Positions 51,727 through 61,525 of a DNA stretch of 64,000 nucleotides are shown here, piece after piece. Position 1 is the first letter of the stretch. Each line of letters starts with the position of its first letter. Below the pieces are notes generated by a model. It ran no database searches, was not told where the DNA came from, and saw only the letters and a program-made list of their open reading frames with translations. Where the stretch lies: assembly GCA_041287365.1 (NCBI GenBank), contig JBEULL010000033.1:127215-191214 (forward strand), read 5' to 3'. A program made the translations under genes and the position numbers. Origin of the DNA: JAQVIJ01 sp041287365 (GTDB taxonomy: Bacteria > Desulfobacterota > Dissulfuribacteria > Dissulfuribacterales > DYLC01).

Positions 51727-54700
51727 TCAGGCCGCCTTCCTCGCCTTTTTCCTGCGCCTTTCCTTGTCCTTGTAATACACCATGCCTGTACCTGCGGGTA
51801 TGAGTCTGCCCATGATGACGTTCTCCTTCAGACCTCTGAGGTAGTCCACCTTGCCTGCTATGGAGGCATCAGTCAAGACCTTGGTGGTTTCCTGGAAGGA
51901 AGCCGCCGATATGAAGCTATCGGTAGTCAAGGAGGCACGCGTAATGCCCAGCAGCATCGGTTCCGCAACCGCTGGTCTGCGGCCTTCAGCCATCAATTTT
52001 TCGTTTTCTTCCTCGAATTTCCTGTGTTCCACCTGCTCGCCCAGCATAAAGATGCTGTCACCCACATCGGTTATTCTCACTCGGCGCACCATCTGACGCA
52101 CGATCACCTCTATATGCTTATCGTTTATCTTGACACCTTGATGCCTGTAAACCTCCTGTATCTCATCCACCAGATAACTGGCCAGTGCCTTAATACCCTT
52201 GACGCGCAACAGGTCGTGAGGATTGATAATACCGTCGATTATGGGTTCACCGGCGCGAATATAGTCACCCTCATGCACACTGACATGTTTACCCTTTGGC
52301 ACCAGATATTCTTTAGGCTCGGCGCCCTCAACATCCGGTGTGACAACGACGCGTCTTCTGCCCTTCATGTCTTTGCCGAAGGACACTACGCCGTCAATCT
52401 CGGAGATTATGGCATATTCTTTGGGCTTTCTAACCTCGAAGAGGTCCACTACACGAGGCAAACCACCGACGATATCCTTGGTTTTGGTGGTTTCGCGAGG
52501 CATCTTCGCCAGTATTTCACCCGCGACTATCTCATCGCCGTCATTGACCAGCACAATGGCCCCAACAGGCAGGAGATAACGGGCCTCCCCCTTCCCTCCG
52601 GGCAGTTTGATGGTCTTGGTGCCGTCCTTTATGGAAATACGCGGATTATAATCCGCCGATTTACTACCAGTAACCTTGCGGAAAGATTTGCCTGTAATCA
52701 CGTCAACGTTTTCCTGAATGGTCACGCCTTCGATAAGATCACCAAATTTTACATGGCCGGCGACTTCACTCAGAATCGGTGTATTGAATGGGTCCCACTC
52801 CGCCAGCTTTGTCCCCTCTGAGACGGTCTGACCATCCTCCACCAGGAGCTCGGCACCATAAATGACCGGATAACGCTCCATTTCACGGCCGTCAGGGCCA
52901 AGGATCACCAATTCACCGTTACGATTCAACACCACCATTCTGCCCTGACGGTTTTTGACGCAATTGATCCGCTCGTAATGTACCACACCATTGCCGCGAG
53001 TCTTGATGTCGGCCTGTTCGACCTTACCGCCTGCGGCACCGCCTATATGGAAGGTGCGCATGGTCAGCTGCGTACCTGGTTCACCAATGGATTCAGCCGC
53101 CACGATACCTATGGCCTCACCCATGGCAACCATACGGCCTCTCGAAAGATCACGGCCGTAACACTTGGCGCATACTCCATAGGGGCTGCGGCATGTCAAA
53201 ACGGAACGGATGTACACCTTCGAGATACCGGCATCCTCGATCTTTTTCACATCGGCTTCGGTAATCTCCTCACCTCCTGCCACAAGTACCTCACCACTCA
53301 CCGGATCCACCACATCAAACAAGGCCACACGGCCCAAAATGCGCTCGCCCATTCTCTGGACGATCTCGCCATCCTTGATGAGATGCTCCATCTCGATGCC
53401 GTCTATGGTGCCGCAGTCTTCTTCATATATCGTAGTATCCTGGGATACATCCACCAGCCTGCGGGTAAGATAACCTGAGTTCGCAGTCTTGAGGGCCGTG
53501 TCGGCCAGACCCTTTCTGGCGCCGTGGGTTGAAATGAAATATTCCAGGACGTTGAGACCCTCTCTGAAATTGGCCTGAATGGGCGTCTCGATGATCTCAC
53601 CGGACGGCTTGGCCATGAGACCACGCATGCCGGCCAACTGCTTGATCTGGTCCTTGCTGCCTCGGGCGCCTGAATCCGCCATAATATATATGGGATTGAA
53701 ACTGTCAGCGACCACCTTTTCGCCGTTGGGGCCTGTAAAGGTGACCTTGGAGATATTGTCCATCATCTCCTTGGCCAGTTCATCTGTAACCCTTCTCCAG
53801 ATATCTATGACCTTGTTGTAACGCTCGCCATCCGTAATAAGACCCTCGCTGTATTGATTGGCCACCTCGGCCACCTCCAACTGGGCCTTATGCAGCAATT
53901 CACCCTTGCGCTCGGGCACTACCATATTGTCGAGGCAGATTGAAATACCAGCCAGTGTGGCAAAATAGTAACCAGTGGTCCTGAGACGATCAGCAAAAAG
54001 TATGGTCTTTTTTACACCACTTGTCCGATAACTGGTGTTTATGAGCTGAGCCAGATCCTTTTTCCGCAATACCTTGTTTACAGTCTCAAAGGGGATTTCC
54101 TCAGGCAATATATCGGCAAACAACACCCGACCCACAGTAGTATCCACGAGCTTGTCATTTATTCTGACTCTGATCGCCGCCTGAAGATGCACCTGACCGT
54201 GATGCCAGGCCATGATAACCTCCTCCTTGGAACTGAAACACTTACCTTCTCCCAGGGCGAAAGGCCTGTGACGGGTCATGTAATAAACACCCAGGACAAT
54301 ATCCTGGGACGCTGTGATAATGGGTTCTCCACTGGCGGGCGACAGGATGTTATTGGTGGACATCATCAACACACGGGCCTCTGTCTGCGCCTCCACTGAA
54401 AGAGGGACATGGACGGCCATCTGGTCTCCGTCAAAATCTGCATTGAAGGCCGTACAGACCAGGGGATGGAGCTGAATCGCCTTGCCCTCGATAAGAACCG
54501 GTTCAAATGCCTGTATACCCAGACGATGCAGAGTCGGCGCCCTGTTCAACATGACAGGATGCTCCCTCACCACCTCGTCCAGCGCATCCCAGACCTCAGG
54601 TACCTCTCGATCGACCATCTTTTTAGCGCTCTTGATCGTGGTGACCAGTCCCTTTTCTTCCAACTTATTATAGATGAAGGGCTTGAATAACTCGATAGCC

Positions 54701-55815
54701 ATACGCTTGGGCAGACCACACTGATAAAGACGCAGTTCCGGTCCCACAACAATGACAGTTCTTCCTGAGTAATCCACACGTTTTCCAAGCAGATTCTGGC
54801 GGAAACGCCCCTGCTTCCCCTTCAGCATATCCGCGATTGACTTCAATGGACGCTTGTTGGTGCCTGTCACCACACGGCCTCTGCGGCCGTTATCGAACAG
54901 GACATCCACCGCCTCCTGCAGCATGCGTTTCTCGTTGCGGATTATGATCTCGGGGGCGTCTATTTCCTGAAGACGTTTCAACCGATTGTTTCTGTTGATG
55001 ACGCGACGATATAAATCGTTCAAATCGGATGTGGCGAACCTGCCTCCATCCAGAGGTACCAACGGCCTGAGATCCGGAGGCAGAACAGGCACCTCCTGCA
55101 GAATCATCCACTCAGGACGATTTCCCGAATCCTTGAAGGCGTCCACCACACGCAGACGCTTGGCGAGCTTTTTGCGCTTGAGATCGGAACGGGTGGACAA
55201 CATCTCCTCTCGCAGACTTATAGACAGTGCAGGGAGGTCTAATTTCTCCAGAAAAAATCTGATAGCATCGGCACCTATGGAAACCTGAAATTTATCACCC
55301 AGTGATTCTAAATACTTATTGTATGCGTCCTCGGAAAGAACATCCCCAACCTTGAGATCAGGCGTATCAGAATGAATGACGATATAAGATTCAAAATACA
55401 AAACCCTTTCCAAATCCTTGGTAGTCATATCCAGCAGCATGCCGATCTTGCTGGGAAGACTCTTCAAAAACCATATATGCGCCACAGGAGCAGCCAGCGA
55501 AATATGACCCATACGCTCTCTGCGCGCCTTGGCCTGTATGACCTCCACACCGCATTTTTCACAGATGACGCCGCGGTGCTTCATGCGTTTGTACTTACCG
55601 CAGAGGCACTCGTAATCCTTCACAGGCCCGAATATCTTGGCACAGAACAAGCCGTCTTTTTCCGGCTTGAATGTGCGGTAATTTATGGTTTCAGGTTGTT
55701 TGACCTCTCCATGAGATCTCTCCAATATCTTTTCCGGCGAGGCTATTGATATCTTAACTGCCTTGAAATTCAAAGGGTCTTTGGGTGCTGCAAAAAAAGG
55801 GAATAATTCTTCCAT
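51727..55815 (-). CDS. rpoC: RNA polymerase subunit β'
   Basis: 1,362 residues from the ATG at 55815 (GGAG 6 bp upstream; ATG at 55827 lacks one). Zinc site 1 near the N-terminus: CLCGKYKRMKHRGVICEKCG (CxC...CxxC). Catalytic magnesium loop NADFDGDQMAVHVPL. The second zinc site CRSPYGVCAKCYG is present with an upstream Cys. Trigger-loop region GAADAALR-like segment DTALKTANSGYLTRRLVD and the C-terminal FISAASFQETTKVLTDASIAGK. Normal length for deltaproteobacteria. Downstream of rpoB after a 94-bp gap containing an inverted repeat. Confidence 0.98.
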   Translation of the reverse strand: MEELFPFFAAPKDPLNFKAVKISIASPEKILERSHGEVKQPETINYRTFKPEKDGLFCAKIFGPVKDYECLCGKYKRMKHRGVICEKCGVEVIQAKARRERMGHISLAAPVAHIWFLKSLPSKIGMLLDMTTKDLERVLYFESYIVIHSDTPDLKVGDVLSEDAYNKYLESLGDKFQVSIGADAIRFFLEKLDLPALSISLREEMLSTRSDLKRKKLAKRLRVVDAFKDSGNRPEWMILQEVPVLPPDLRPLVPLDGGRFATSDLNDLYRRVINRNNRLKRLQEIDAPEIIIRNEKRMLQEAVDVLFDNGRRGRVVTGTNKRPLKSIADMLKGKQGRFRQNLLGKRVDYSGRTVIVVGPELRLYQCGLPKRMAIELFKPFIYNKLEEKGLVTTIKSAKKMVDREVPEVWDALDEVVREHPVMLNRAPTLHRLGIQAFEPVLIEGKAIQLHPLVCTAFNADFDGDQMAVHVPLSVEAQTEARVLMMSTNNILSPASGEPIITASQDIVLGVYYMTRHRPFALGEGKCFSSKEEVIMAWHHGQVHLQAAIRVRINDKLVDTTVGRVLFADILPEEIPFETVNKVLRKKDLAQLINTSYRTSGVKKTILFADRLRTTGYYFATLAGISICLDNMVVPERKGELLHKAQLEVAEVANQYSEGLITDGERYNKVIDIWRRVTDELAKEMMDNISKVTFTGPNGEKVVADSFNPIYIMADSGARGSKDQIKQLAGMRGLMAKPSGEIIETPIQANFREGLNVLEYFISTHGARKGLADTALKTANSGYLTRRLVDVSQDTTIYEEDCGTIDGIEMEHLIKDGEIVQRMGERILGRVALFDVVDPVSGEVLVAGGEEITEADVKKIEDAGISKVYIRSVLTCRSPYGVCAKCYGRDLSRGRMVAMGEAIGIVAAESIGEPGTQLTMRTFHIGGAAGGKVEQADIKTRGNGVVHYERINCVKNRQGRMVVLNRNGELVILGPDGREMERYPVIYGAELLVEDGQTVSEGTKLAEWDPFNTPILSEVAGHVKFGDLIEGVTIQENVDVITGKSFRKVTGSKSADYNPRISIKDGTKTIKLPGGKGEARYLLPVGAIVLVNDGDEIVAGEILAKMPRETTKTKDIVGGLPRVVDLFEVRKPKEYAIISEIDGVVSFGKDMKGRRRVVVTPDVEGAEPKEYLVPKGKHVSVHEGDYIRAGEPIIDGIINPHDLLRVKGIKALASYLVDEIQEVYRHQGVKINDKHIEVIVRQMVRRVRITDVGDSIFMLGEQVEHRKFEEENEKLMAEGRRPAVAEPMLLGITRASLTTDSFISAASFQETTKVLTDASIAGKVDYLRGLKENVIMGRLIPAGTGMVYYKDKERRRKKARKAA

Positions 55816-55834
55816 CGAAAACTCCATCAATTAA

Positions 55835-55891
55835 ATGTTGAATGGTTAATGCTGAATTAAAATGGTACATGCAACATCCAAAATTCAACAT
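55835..55891. repeat. Inverted repeat in the rpoB-rpoC gap
   Basis: Perfect 9-bp arms ATGTTGAAT (55835-55843) and ATTCAACAT (55883-55891) with a 39-base spacer that itself contains a partial copy (GCTGAATT). It could be a weak RNA hairpin or part of a dispersed AT-rich repeat. No T run follows, so termination is unlikely. Confidence 0.45.
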
Positions 55892-55909
55892 CAATAATTA
55901 AAAACAGGA

Positions 55910-58900
55910 TCACTCAATCAGTTCCATATCCATGCACAGCCCCTGTAGTTCCTTGACCAATACATTGAAGGATTCAGGAAGCCCTGCCTCCAGCAGATTG
56001 TTCCCCTTGACGATCTTTTCATACATCTTGGAACGTCCGTTGACATCGTCGGACTTCACGGTCAGAAACTCCTGAAGGGCATGGGCGGCACCGTATGCCT
56101 CAAGGGCCCAGACCTCCATCTCACCCAGACGCTGACCACCGAATTGGGCCTTACCGCCCAACGGCTGCTGAGTGACAAGGGAATAGGGGCCTATGGAACG
56201 GGCATGTATCTTCTCATCCACAAGGTGATGCAGCTTAAGCATGTACATGACTCCAACGGTTACAGGTTCGGCAAACGGCTCACCGGTCATACCGTTATAA
56301 AGCGTCATCTGGCCGGTCCTGGGTTGCCCCGTAGAGGTAAGCAGTTCGTGTATATCCTCTTCCGTTGCGCCGTCAAACACAGGCGTAGCCACAGGAATGC
56401 CGTTTTCAAAACGCATACACAGTCGAGAAAGCTCTTCATCGGAAAGATCGGAAAGTACGCTCTCCAGTTCCTCACCCGCGAAAAACTCCTTCAATCTGGT
56501 GCGCACAACGTCGATCTTATATTTTCTGGCCAACTCCATGAGCTGTTTACCCAGATTGCGAGTGGCCCACCCCAAATGCACCTCCAGTATCTGACCTGCA
56601 TTCATACGGGACGGAACACCAAGCGGATTGAGAATAATATCTACCGGTGTACCATCTGCAAAATAAGGCATATCTTCCACTGGCACGATCTTGGATACCA
56701 CACCTTTGTTGCCGTGTCTTCCGGCCATCTTGTCACCGACCTGCAACTTACGTTTCATGGCCACATACACCTTAACCATTTTTATGACACCCGGAGGCAG
56801 CTCATCCCCCTTTTTCAATCTCTCTATACGACCTTCAAAGAACTGGCGAATGCGCTCATCCTCCTGTTCATACCAGGCCAGGACCTCGGCGACAGACATG
56901 TCCAGACGCTTCTGACCCTCCAGAATGAGGTCGTGCAAACGGTAAAGAGGGATATCGGCCAAGGACGCGCTGGATATCTCCTTTCCTGCCTCAAGAAGCA
57001 GGCGACCCTTGCTGTCCTTGATGGATACAGCGGGCTTTTTGCCTGTCAGAATACGGGCGAGTCTCTCTCGAGCGACTCGCTGAATAATGGCCAGCTCGTC
57101 TGCCTGATCCTTCTGTATGCGGGCGATCTCCATGTCCTCGTTACTCTGGGCCCTGATATCCTTCTCGACGCCCTTTCTACTAAAAACCTTGGCATCTATC
57201 ACTACACCCTCGATGCCAGGCGGCACGCGCAGTGAAGTGTCTTTGAAATTACCCGCCTTTTCACCAAAGATGGCCCTGAGCAGCTTTTCTTCCGCTGAAA
57301 GCATGGTCTCACCTTTGGGCGTTACCTTACCTACCAGGATATCACCGGGCTTGACCTCGGCACCCAAGCAGATTATGCCGCTTTCATCCAGATTTTTAAG
57401 GGCCTCCTCACCGACATTTGGAATATCACGAGTGATTTCTTCTCTGCCCAACTTGGTATCCCGAGCCTCGACCTCAAACTCTTCTATGTGAACGGAGGTA
57501 TAGATATCCTCTTTGACTATCCTTTCATTGATGATGATGGCATCCTCGAAGTTGTAGCCGCGCCATGGCATGAAGGCCACCACCACATTGCGACCCAACG
57601 CCAATTCACCGTTAGCAGTGGCAGGACCATCCACCAGCACCTGACCTTTTTTGATCCTTTGCCCCGCATAGACCAGCGGCTTCTGGTTCAGCGTGGTGGT
57701 CTGATTGGATTTCTGAAACTTCTTGAGTTTGTGTATATCCACCTGCAATCTGGAGGTGCGGCTCGATGCATCCAGTTCCAGGCCCTCCTGGGGATTTTCT
57801 TCATACACCACCACTAAACGAGTAGCGTCCACATCCTCCACCCAGCCGTCCGCCTTTGCAACTATGGTGGCGCCGGAATCCCTGGCTACATGCAGCTCCA
57901 TGCCTGTACCCACCAGCGGCGCCTCGGAAACGAGCAGCGGCACCGCCTGCCTCTGCATATTTGAACCCATGAGGGCGCGGTTGGCATCGTCATGCTCCAA
58001 AAACGGAATCAAAGAGGACGCAACACTGACCAGCTGATTGGTGGCTACGTCCATAGCAGTCAATTCATCGGCCGACACCAACATGAAGTCACCCTTTGCC
58101 CTGGCACCTACCCGCTCTGGAATGATACGATTCCGGTCATCCACAGGCACAGTGGCGGGCGCTATGACCTCCTGCTGGTCCTCGGATGCCGTCATATAGA
58201 TGACCCCCGGCTGGACATGCCTGTTTACGATCTTTCTGTAAGGCGTCTCAATGAATCCGTAATCATTGACTCGTGCAAAGGCGCTCAGAGAGACTATGAG
58301 ACCGATATTGGGGCCTTCTGGAGTCTCAATGGGGCAGATACGGCCATAATGTGTAGCATGAACATCCCTCACCTCAAAACCAGCCCTTTCACGGGAAAGA
58401 CCTCCAGGCCCAAGGGCGGAAAGCCGGCGCTTGTGGGTTACTTCAGCAAGAGGATTGGTCTGATCCATGAACTGGGAAAGCTGGCTCGATCCGAAAAATT
58501 CCTTCAAAACCGATGTCACTGGCTTTGGATTTACCAGATCGTTGGGCATGAGGGCATCGATATCCTGAAGGCCCATCCGTTCCTTTATCGCCCTTTCCAT
58601 GCGCACCAATCCGATGCGATACTGATTTTCCACCAATTCACCCACAGAACGCACACGTCTGTTGCCAAGATGATCTATATCGTCCACAACCCCTTTTTCA
58701 TCCTTGATCCTCACAAGTTCCTTTATGGTACCGATTATATCCTCTGGAGAAAGGACTCTCTGGGATAATGGTGCGGAAAGTTTGAGACGCTGGTTGATTT
58801 TATACCTTCCAACCTCCGAGAGGTCGTATGTCTCAGGGCTGAAAAACAGGGAATTGAAGAACTTTTCGGCCACATCTACGATCAACGGGCTTGACGGTCT

Positions 58901-60022
58901 AAGACGTCTGTATATCTCCAACAATGCATCATTTCTGTCTTTGGTCTTATCCATAAACAGCGTGTCTCTTATGGATGAACTGACATTTAGGCCGTCCATG
59001 AACAATACCTTCAATTCATGGACATTATGCAGCAGAAAACCGTCGAGGTGCTCCGCCTTGATGGTGTCATTGGAGTGCAACAAGACCTCACCGGACACAG
59101 GATCAACCACGTCATAGCAGACCACCTTGCCCACGAGCTCATCCCGTTCCACCGGAATACGTGCTATACCGCTCTCTTCCAGCTTACGCAGCACGCTTTT
59201 GGAAAATTTGGCGCCTTTTTTGACCAGGATATCACCTGTCTGGGGATTCGATATATCCCGAGTAGCCTTTTGCCCCAGCATCGTCTTTGAATTGACCCTG
59301 CGGTATACCAATCCATCTTCCAATTGATATATATCCAGGTCATAAAAGCTTCCGAGAATATCCTCGACACCTATGGCCTTCAAAAGCAATGTAGCAAGAA
59401 ACTTGCGTTTACGATCGATTTTTACATACAAAATATCTTTTATGTCAAATTCGAAATCGATCCATGAACCTCTTACAGGGATGATACGGGCGGAATAAAG
59501 CAGCTTTCCGCTTGCATGGCTCTTCCCCCCGTCATGATCGAAAAAAACACCAGGAGATCTCTGAAGCTGACTGACCACAACACGCTCGGTGCCATTGATC
59601 ACAAATGTACCGGTACTGGTCATGAGTGGAATGGTACCGAAATAAACCTCTTGTTCCTTGATATCTCTCAGGATCTGCGAACCACTCTCTTTGTCAATAT
59701 CATAACTGGACAGCCTGACACCTATCTTCACAGGAGCTTCATAGGTCGCTCCACGCGATATACATTCATCGATAGAATATTTGGGTTCGCCGATCTCATA
59801 ATCCACAAATTCCAGCGAAAAGGTGCCAGTGTAATCACGAATTGGAAACACACTCTTAAAGGCATCTTCCAAGCCGGAATGGTGTATTCCATCGGCAGTC
59901 TTCTCACCATACAAAAATTTAGCAAATGAAAGTGTCTGCAGTTGAATGAGGTTAGGATACTCAATATTTTTTTTGACAGAGCCGAAACTTTTCCTGAAAA
60001 CGAATGTCTGGTTATGCTCCAT
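55910..60022 (-). CDS. rpoB: RNA polymerase subunit β
   Basis: 1,370 residues beginning MEHNQTFVFRKSFG. The rifampicin pocket is well conserved: GSSQLSQFMDQTNPLAEVTHKRRLSALGPGG, followed by RICPIETPEGPNIGLI. Other core blocks: MPWRGYNFEDAIIINE, GRHGNKGVVSKI, and the C-terminal clamp interface KAQFGGQRLGEMEVWALEAYGAA. The substitution-free pocket predicts rifampicin sensitivity (inference). Expressed from the r-protein operon through a partial attenuator upstream. Confidence 0.98.
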   Translation of the reverse strand: MEHNQTFVFRKSFGSVKKNIEYPNLIQLQTLSFAKFLYGEKTADGIHHSGLEDAFKSVFPIRDYTGTFSLEFVDYEIGEPKYSIDECISRGATYEAPVKIGVRLSSYDIDKESGSQILRDIKEQEVYFGTIPLMTSTGTFVINGTERVVVSQLQRSPGVFFDHDGGKSHASGKLLYSARIIPVRGSWIDFEFDIKDILYVKIDRKRKFLATLLLKAIGVEDILGSFYDLDIYQLEDGLVYRRVNSKTMLGQKATRDISNPQTGDILVKKGAKFSKSVLRKLEESGIARIPVERDELVGKVVCYDVVDPVSGEVLLHSNDTIKAEHLDGFLLHNVHELKVLFMDGLNVSSSIRDTLFMDKTKDRNDALLEIYRRLRPSSPLIVDVAEKFFNSLFFSPETYDLSEVGRYKINQRLKLSAPLSQRVLSPEDIIGTIKELVRIKDEKGVVDDIDHLGNRRVRSVGELVENQYRIGLVRMERAIKERMGLQDIDALMPNDLVNPKPVTSVLKEFFGSSQLSQFMDQTNPLAEVTHKRRLSALGPGGLSRERAGFEVRDVHATHYGRICPIETPEGPNIGLIVSLSAFARVNDYGFIETPYRKIVNRHVQPGVIYMTASEDQQEVIAPATVPVDDRNRIIPERVGARAKGDFMLVSADELTAMDVATNQLVSVASSLIPFLEHDDANRALMGSNMQRQAVPLLVSEAPLVGTGMELHVARDSGATIVAKADGWVEDVDATRLVVVYEENPQEGLELDASSRTSRLQVDIHKLKKFQKSNQTTTLNQKPLVYAGQRIKKGQVLVDGPATANGELALGRNVVVAFMPWRGYNFEDAIIINERIVKEDIYTSVHIEEFEVEARDTKLGREEITRDIPNVGEEALKNLDESGIICLGAEVKPGDILVGKVTPKGETMLSAEEKLLRAIFGEKAGNFKDTSLRVPPGIEGVVIDAKVFSRKGVEKDIRAQSNEDMEIARIQKDQADELAIIQRVARERLARILTGKKPAVSIKDSKGRLLLEAGKEISSASLADIPLYRLHDLILEGQKRLDMSVAEVLAWYEQEDERIRQFFEGRIERLKKGDELPPGVIKMVKVYVAMKRKLQVGDKMAGRHGNKGVVSKIVPVEDMPYFADGTPVDIILNPLGVPSRMNAGQILEVHLGWATRNLGKQLMELARKYKIDVVRTRLKEFFAGEELESVLSDLSDEELSRLCMRFENGIPVATPVFDGATEEDIHELLTSTGQPRTGQMTLYNGMTGEPFAEPVTVGVMYMLKLHHLVDEKIHARSIGPYSLVTQQPLGGKAQFGGQRLGEMEVWALEAYGAAHALQEFLTVKSDDVNGRSKMYEKIVKGNNLLEAGLPESFNVLVKELQGLCMDMELIE

Positions 60023-60238
60023 ATTTTTGTCGCCCCTTACGGCTATTTTGAATGGCTTATATAACAGGCAAAAGATAACGCAGGCAAATCACCTGCAAAT
60101 TATATGAGATACCGATATATTGAACCCAAATCACCAATTTTTACACTCCAAGCGTGACGAACCACACCATTCAGTGAATCATGAAAACCGATACTGAACA
60201 TATACTGTATATTATTGGTACTTGGTAATTGATTACAT

Positions 60239-60290
60239 GCAAAAAACAACAAAAAGAAGATGTTGGGAATGGTATATCCTTCCCAACATC
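60239..60290 (-). terminator. Attenuator hairpin between rplL and rpoB
   Basis: On the minus strand an 11-bp perfect stem GATGTTGGGAA / TTCCCAACATC with a 10-base loop, followed by TTCTTTTTGTTGTTTTTTG. It lies 63 bp after the rplL stop, in the 331-bp rplL-rpoB gap. A partial terminator here is the classic way to make more L7/L12 and L10 than polymerase subunits. The rest of the gap (60023-60238) contains no gene; any extra promoter there was not identified. Confidence 0.8.
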
Positions 60291-60353
60291 TCAAACCGCT
60301 TACTCGTTATATACGATGTAATATATCTACAGAAAAACAATATCAAAACACAA

Positions 60354-60737
60354 CTATTTGATTTCGACTTTGGCGCCGGCCTTCTCGACGATTTCCTTGA
60401 TCTTGGCGGCCTCTTCCTTGGAAACGCCTTCCTTTATAGGCTTCGGAGCGCCTTCAACCAAATCCTTGGCCTCTTTCAGACCAAGACCTGTTACAGCACG
60501 AATCTCTTTGATGACGTTTATCTTCTGGCTGCCTACATCCGCCAAAATGACCGTAAACTCTGTCTGCTCTTCAGCTGGAGCAGCTGCCTCTGCAGGACCT
60601 GCCGCTACAGCCGCCACTGCCATAGGGGCAGCGGCGCTGACGCCAAATTTCTCCTCAAGCTCCTTGACGAGCTCGGACAGTTCAAGGACGGTCATGTTGG
60701 ATATGAATTCTATAACATCTGCTTTAGTGATGGACAT
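60354..60737 (-). CDS. rplL: 50S ribosomal protein L7/L12
   Basis: 127 residues, the stalk protein that recruits translation GTPases. N-terminal dimerisation helices (MSITKADVIEFISNMTVLELSELVKELEEKFGVS), the Ala-rich hinge (about 35-60) and the C-terminal globular domain (GLGLKEAKDLVEGAP, EEAAKIKEIVEKAGAKVEIK) are all standard. 74 bp after rplJ. Confidence 0.97.
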   Translation of the reverse strand: MSITKADVIEFISNMTVLELSELVKELEEKFGVSAAAPMAVAAVAAGPAEAAAPAEEQTEFTVILADVGSQKINVIKEIRAVTGLGLKEAKDLVEGAPKPIKEGVSKEEAAKIKEIVEKAGAKVEIK

Positions 60738-60811
60738 CTGAAAATTTCCTCCTGATAGATTATATATATTGAATTAAACAGAATAACCGAATTACAACGG
60801 CGCATTTAAAA

Positions 60812-61342
60812 TCATTGCGCCTTCTGCTCTTCGATAGCCTTGAGTGCGTACAAAAGCTTTCTGGGCACACCGGCCAGCACATTGACAAAACCTGTGGGGA
60901 CAGCAACCATTACAGATAGCAACTTGGCAAGCATCACTTCCCTGCTCGGCATCTTGGACAAGGCCTCGACACCCGTTGCATCCATATATTTACCGCCCAA
61001 CATGCCACATACGATTTTCAACGATTCCAGTCCATTTATAGACTCCAGAAGGACTTTGGTGGCAGCCACCGGATCGTGATCGTCATGCACGATAACAAGT
61101 ATCTTGGGACCGACAAAATGATTCACCAGAATCTCAGCCGGAGTACCAGAGGCAGCCATTTTCATGACAGTATTTTTAACGACACGGAGCTCGGCTCCAA
61201 CTGCCCTGAGTTTCCGTCTGATGCTGTCTGATTCAGAGACCTTGAGATTTGCGTAATCCATCAGAATGACAGCTACGGCATGCGAAAACCTGTCATGCAT
61301 CTCAGACAATAATTTTTCTTTTACTTCACGCTTTAACGCCAA
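60812..61342 (-). CDS. rplJ: 50S ribosomal protein L10
   Basis: Base of the ribosomal stalk that binds L7/L12 dimers, and autogenous repressor of the operon. The TTG at 61342 is chosen because AAAGGGG then lies 8 bp upstream, giving 176 residues; a GTG at 61351 would have the ribosome site directly against it. Signatures: LMDYANLKVSESDSIRRKLRAVGAELRVVKNT in the RNA-binding domain and the helix VNVLAGVPRKLLYALKAIEEQ that binds L12. An L10-type leader precedes it. Confidence 0.93.
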   Translation of the reverse strand: MALKREVKEKLLSEMHDRFSHAVAVILMDYANLKVSESDSIRRKLRAVGAELRVVKNTVMKMAASGTPAEILVNHFVGPKILVIVHDDHDPVAATKVLLESINGLESLKIVCGMLGGKYMDATGVEALSKMPSREVMLAKLLSVMVAVPTGFVNVLAGVPRKLLYALKAIEEQKAQ

Positions 61343-61394
61343 CTTTCTCACCCCTTTCCGCCACAGGCAGTTAATTCACCACCAAAGCAGAGGC

Positions 61395-61480
61395 TGCACC
61401 CGTCTCGGTAGGTAAGGACATATCCTCTATTAAACACTACATAGGTGTACCTACTGTCTTTGACTTCAAGGGCATAAAAG
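61395..61480 (-). promoter_or_regulatory. L10-type leader upstream of rplJ
   Basis: The transcript segment between rplA and rplJ carries AAAGACAGTAGGT (61450-61462 region) and ACCTACCGAGACGG (61403-61416 region), complementary blocks AGTAGGT/ACCTACC that are the hallmark of the L10 leader fold to which L10-L12 binds to stop translation. A stem AAGGGCAT...ATGCCCTT lies just upstream (near 61473-61511). The boundaries are approximate. Confidence 0.7.
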
Positions 61481-61525
61481 AAAGCGAATGGATTCCTTCA
61501 TGCCCTTAATATGGTCTTAAAATTT

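Noticed and set aside
51724..52821. Long plus-strand frame (365 codons) opposite rpoC
   Set aside because: It is the antisense of a highly conserved gene, has no ribosome site and its translation resembles no protein family.
56081..57235. Long plus-strand frame (384 codons) opposite rpoB
   Set aside because: Antisense to rpoB; the frame is open only because of the codon use of the real gene.
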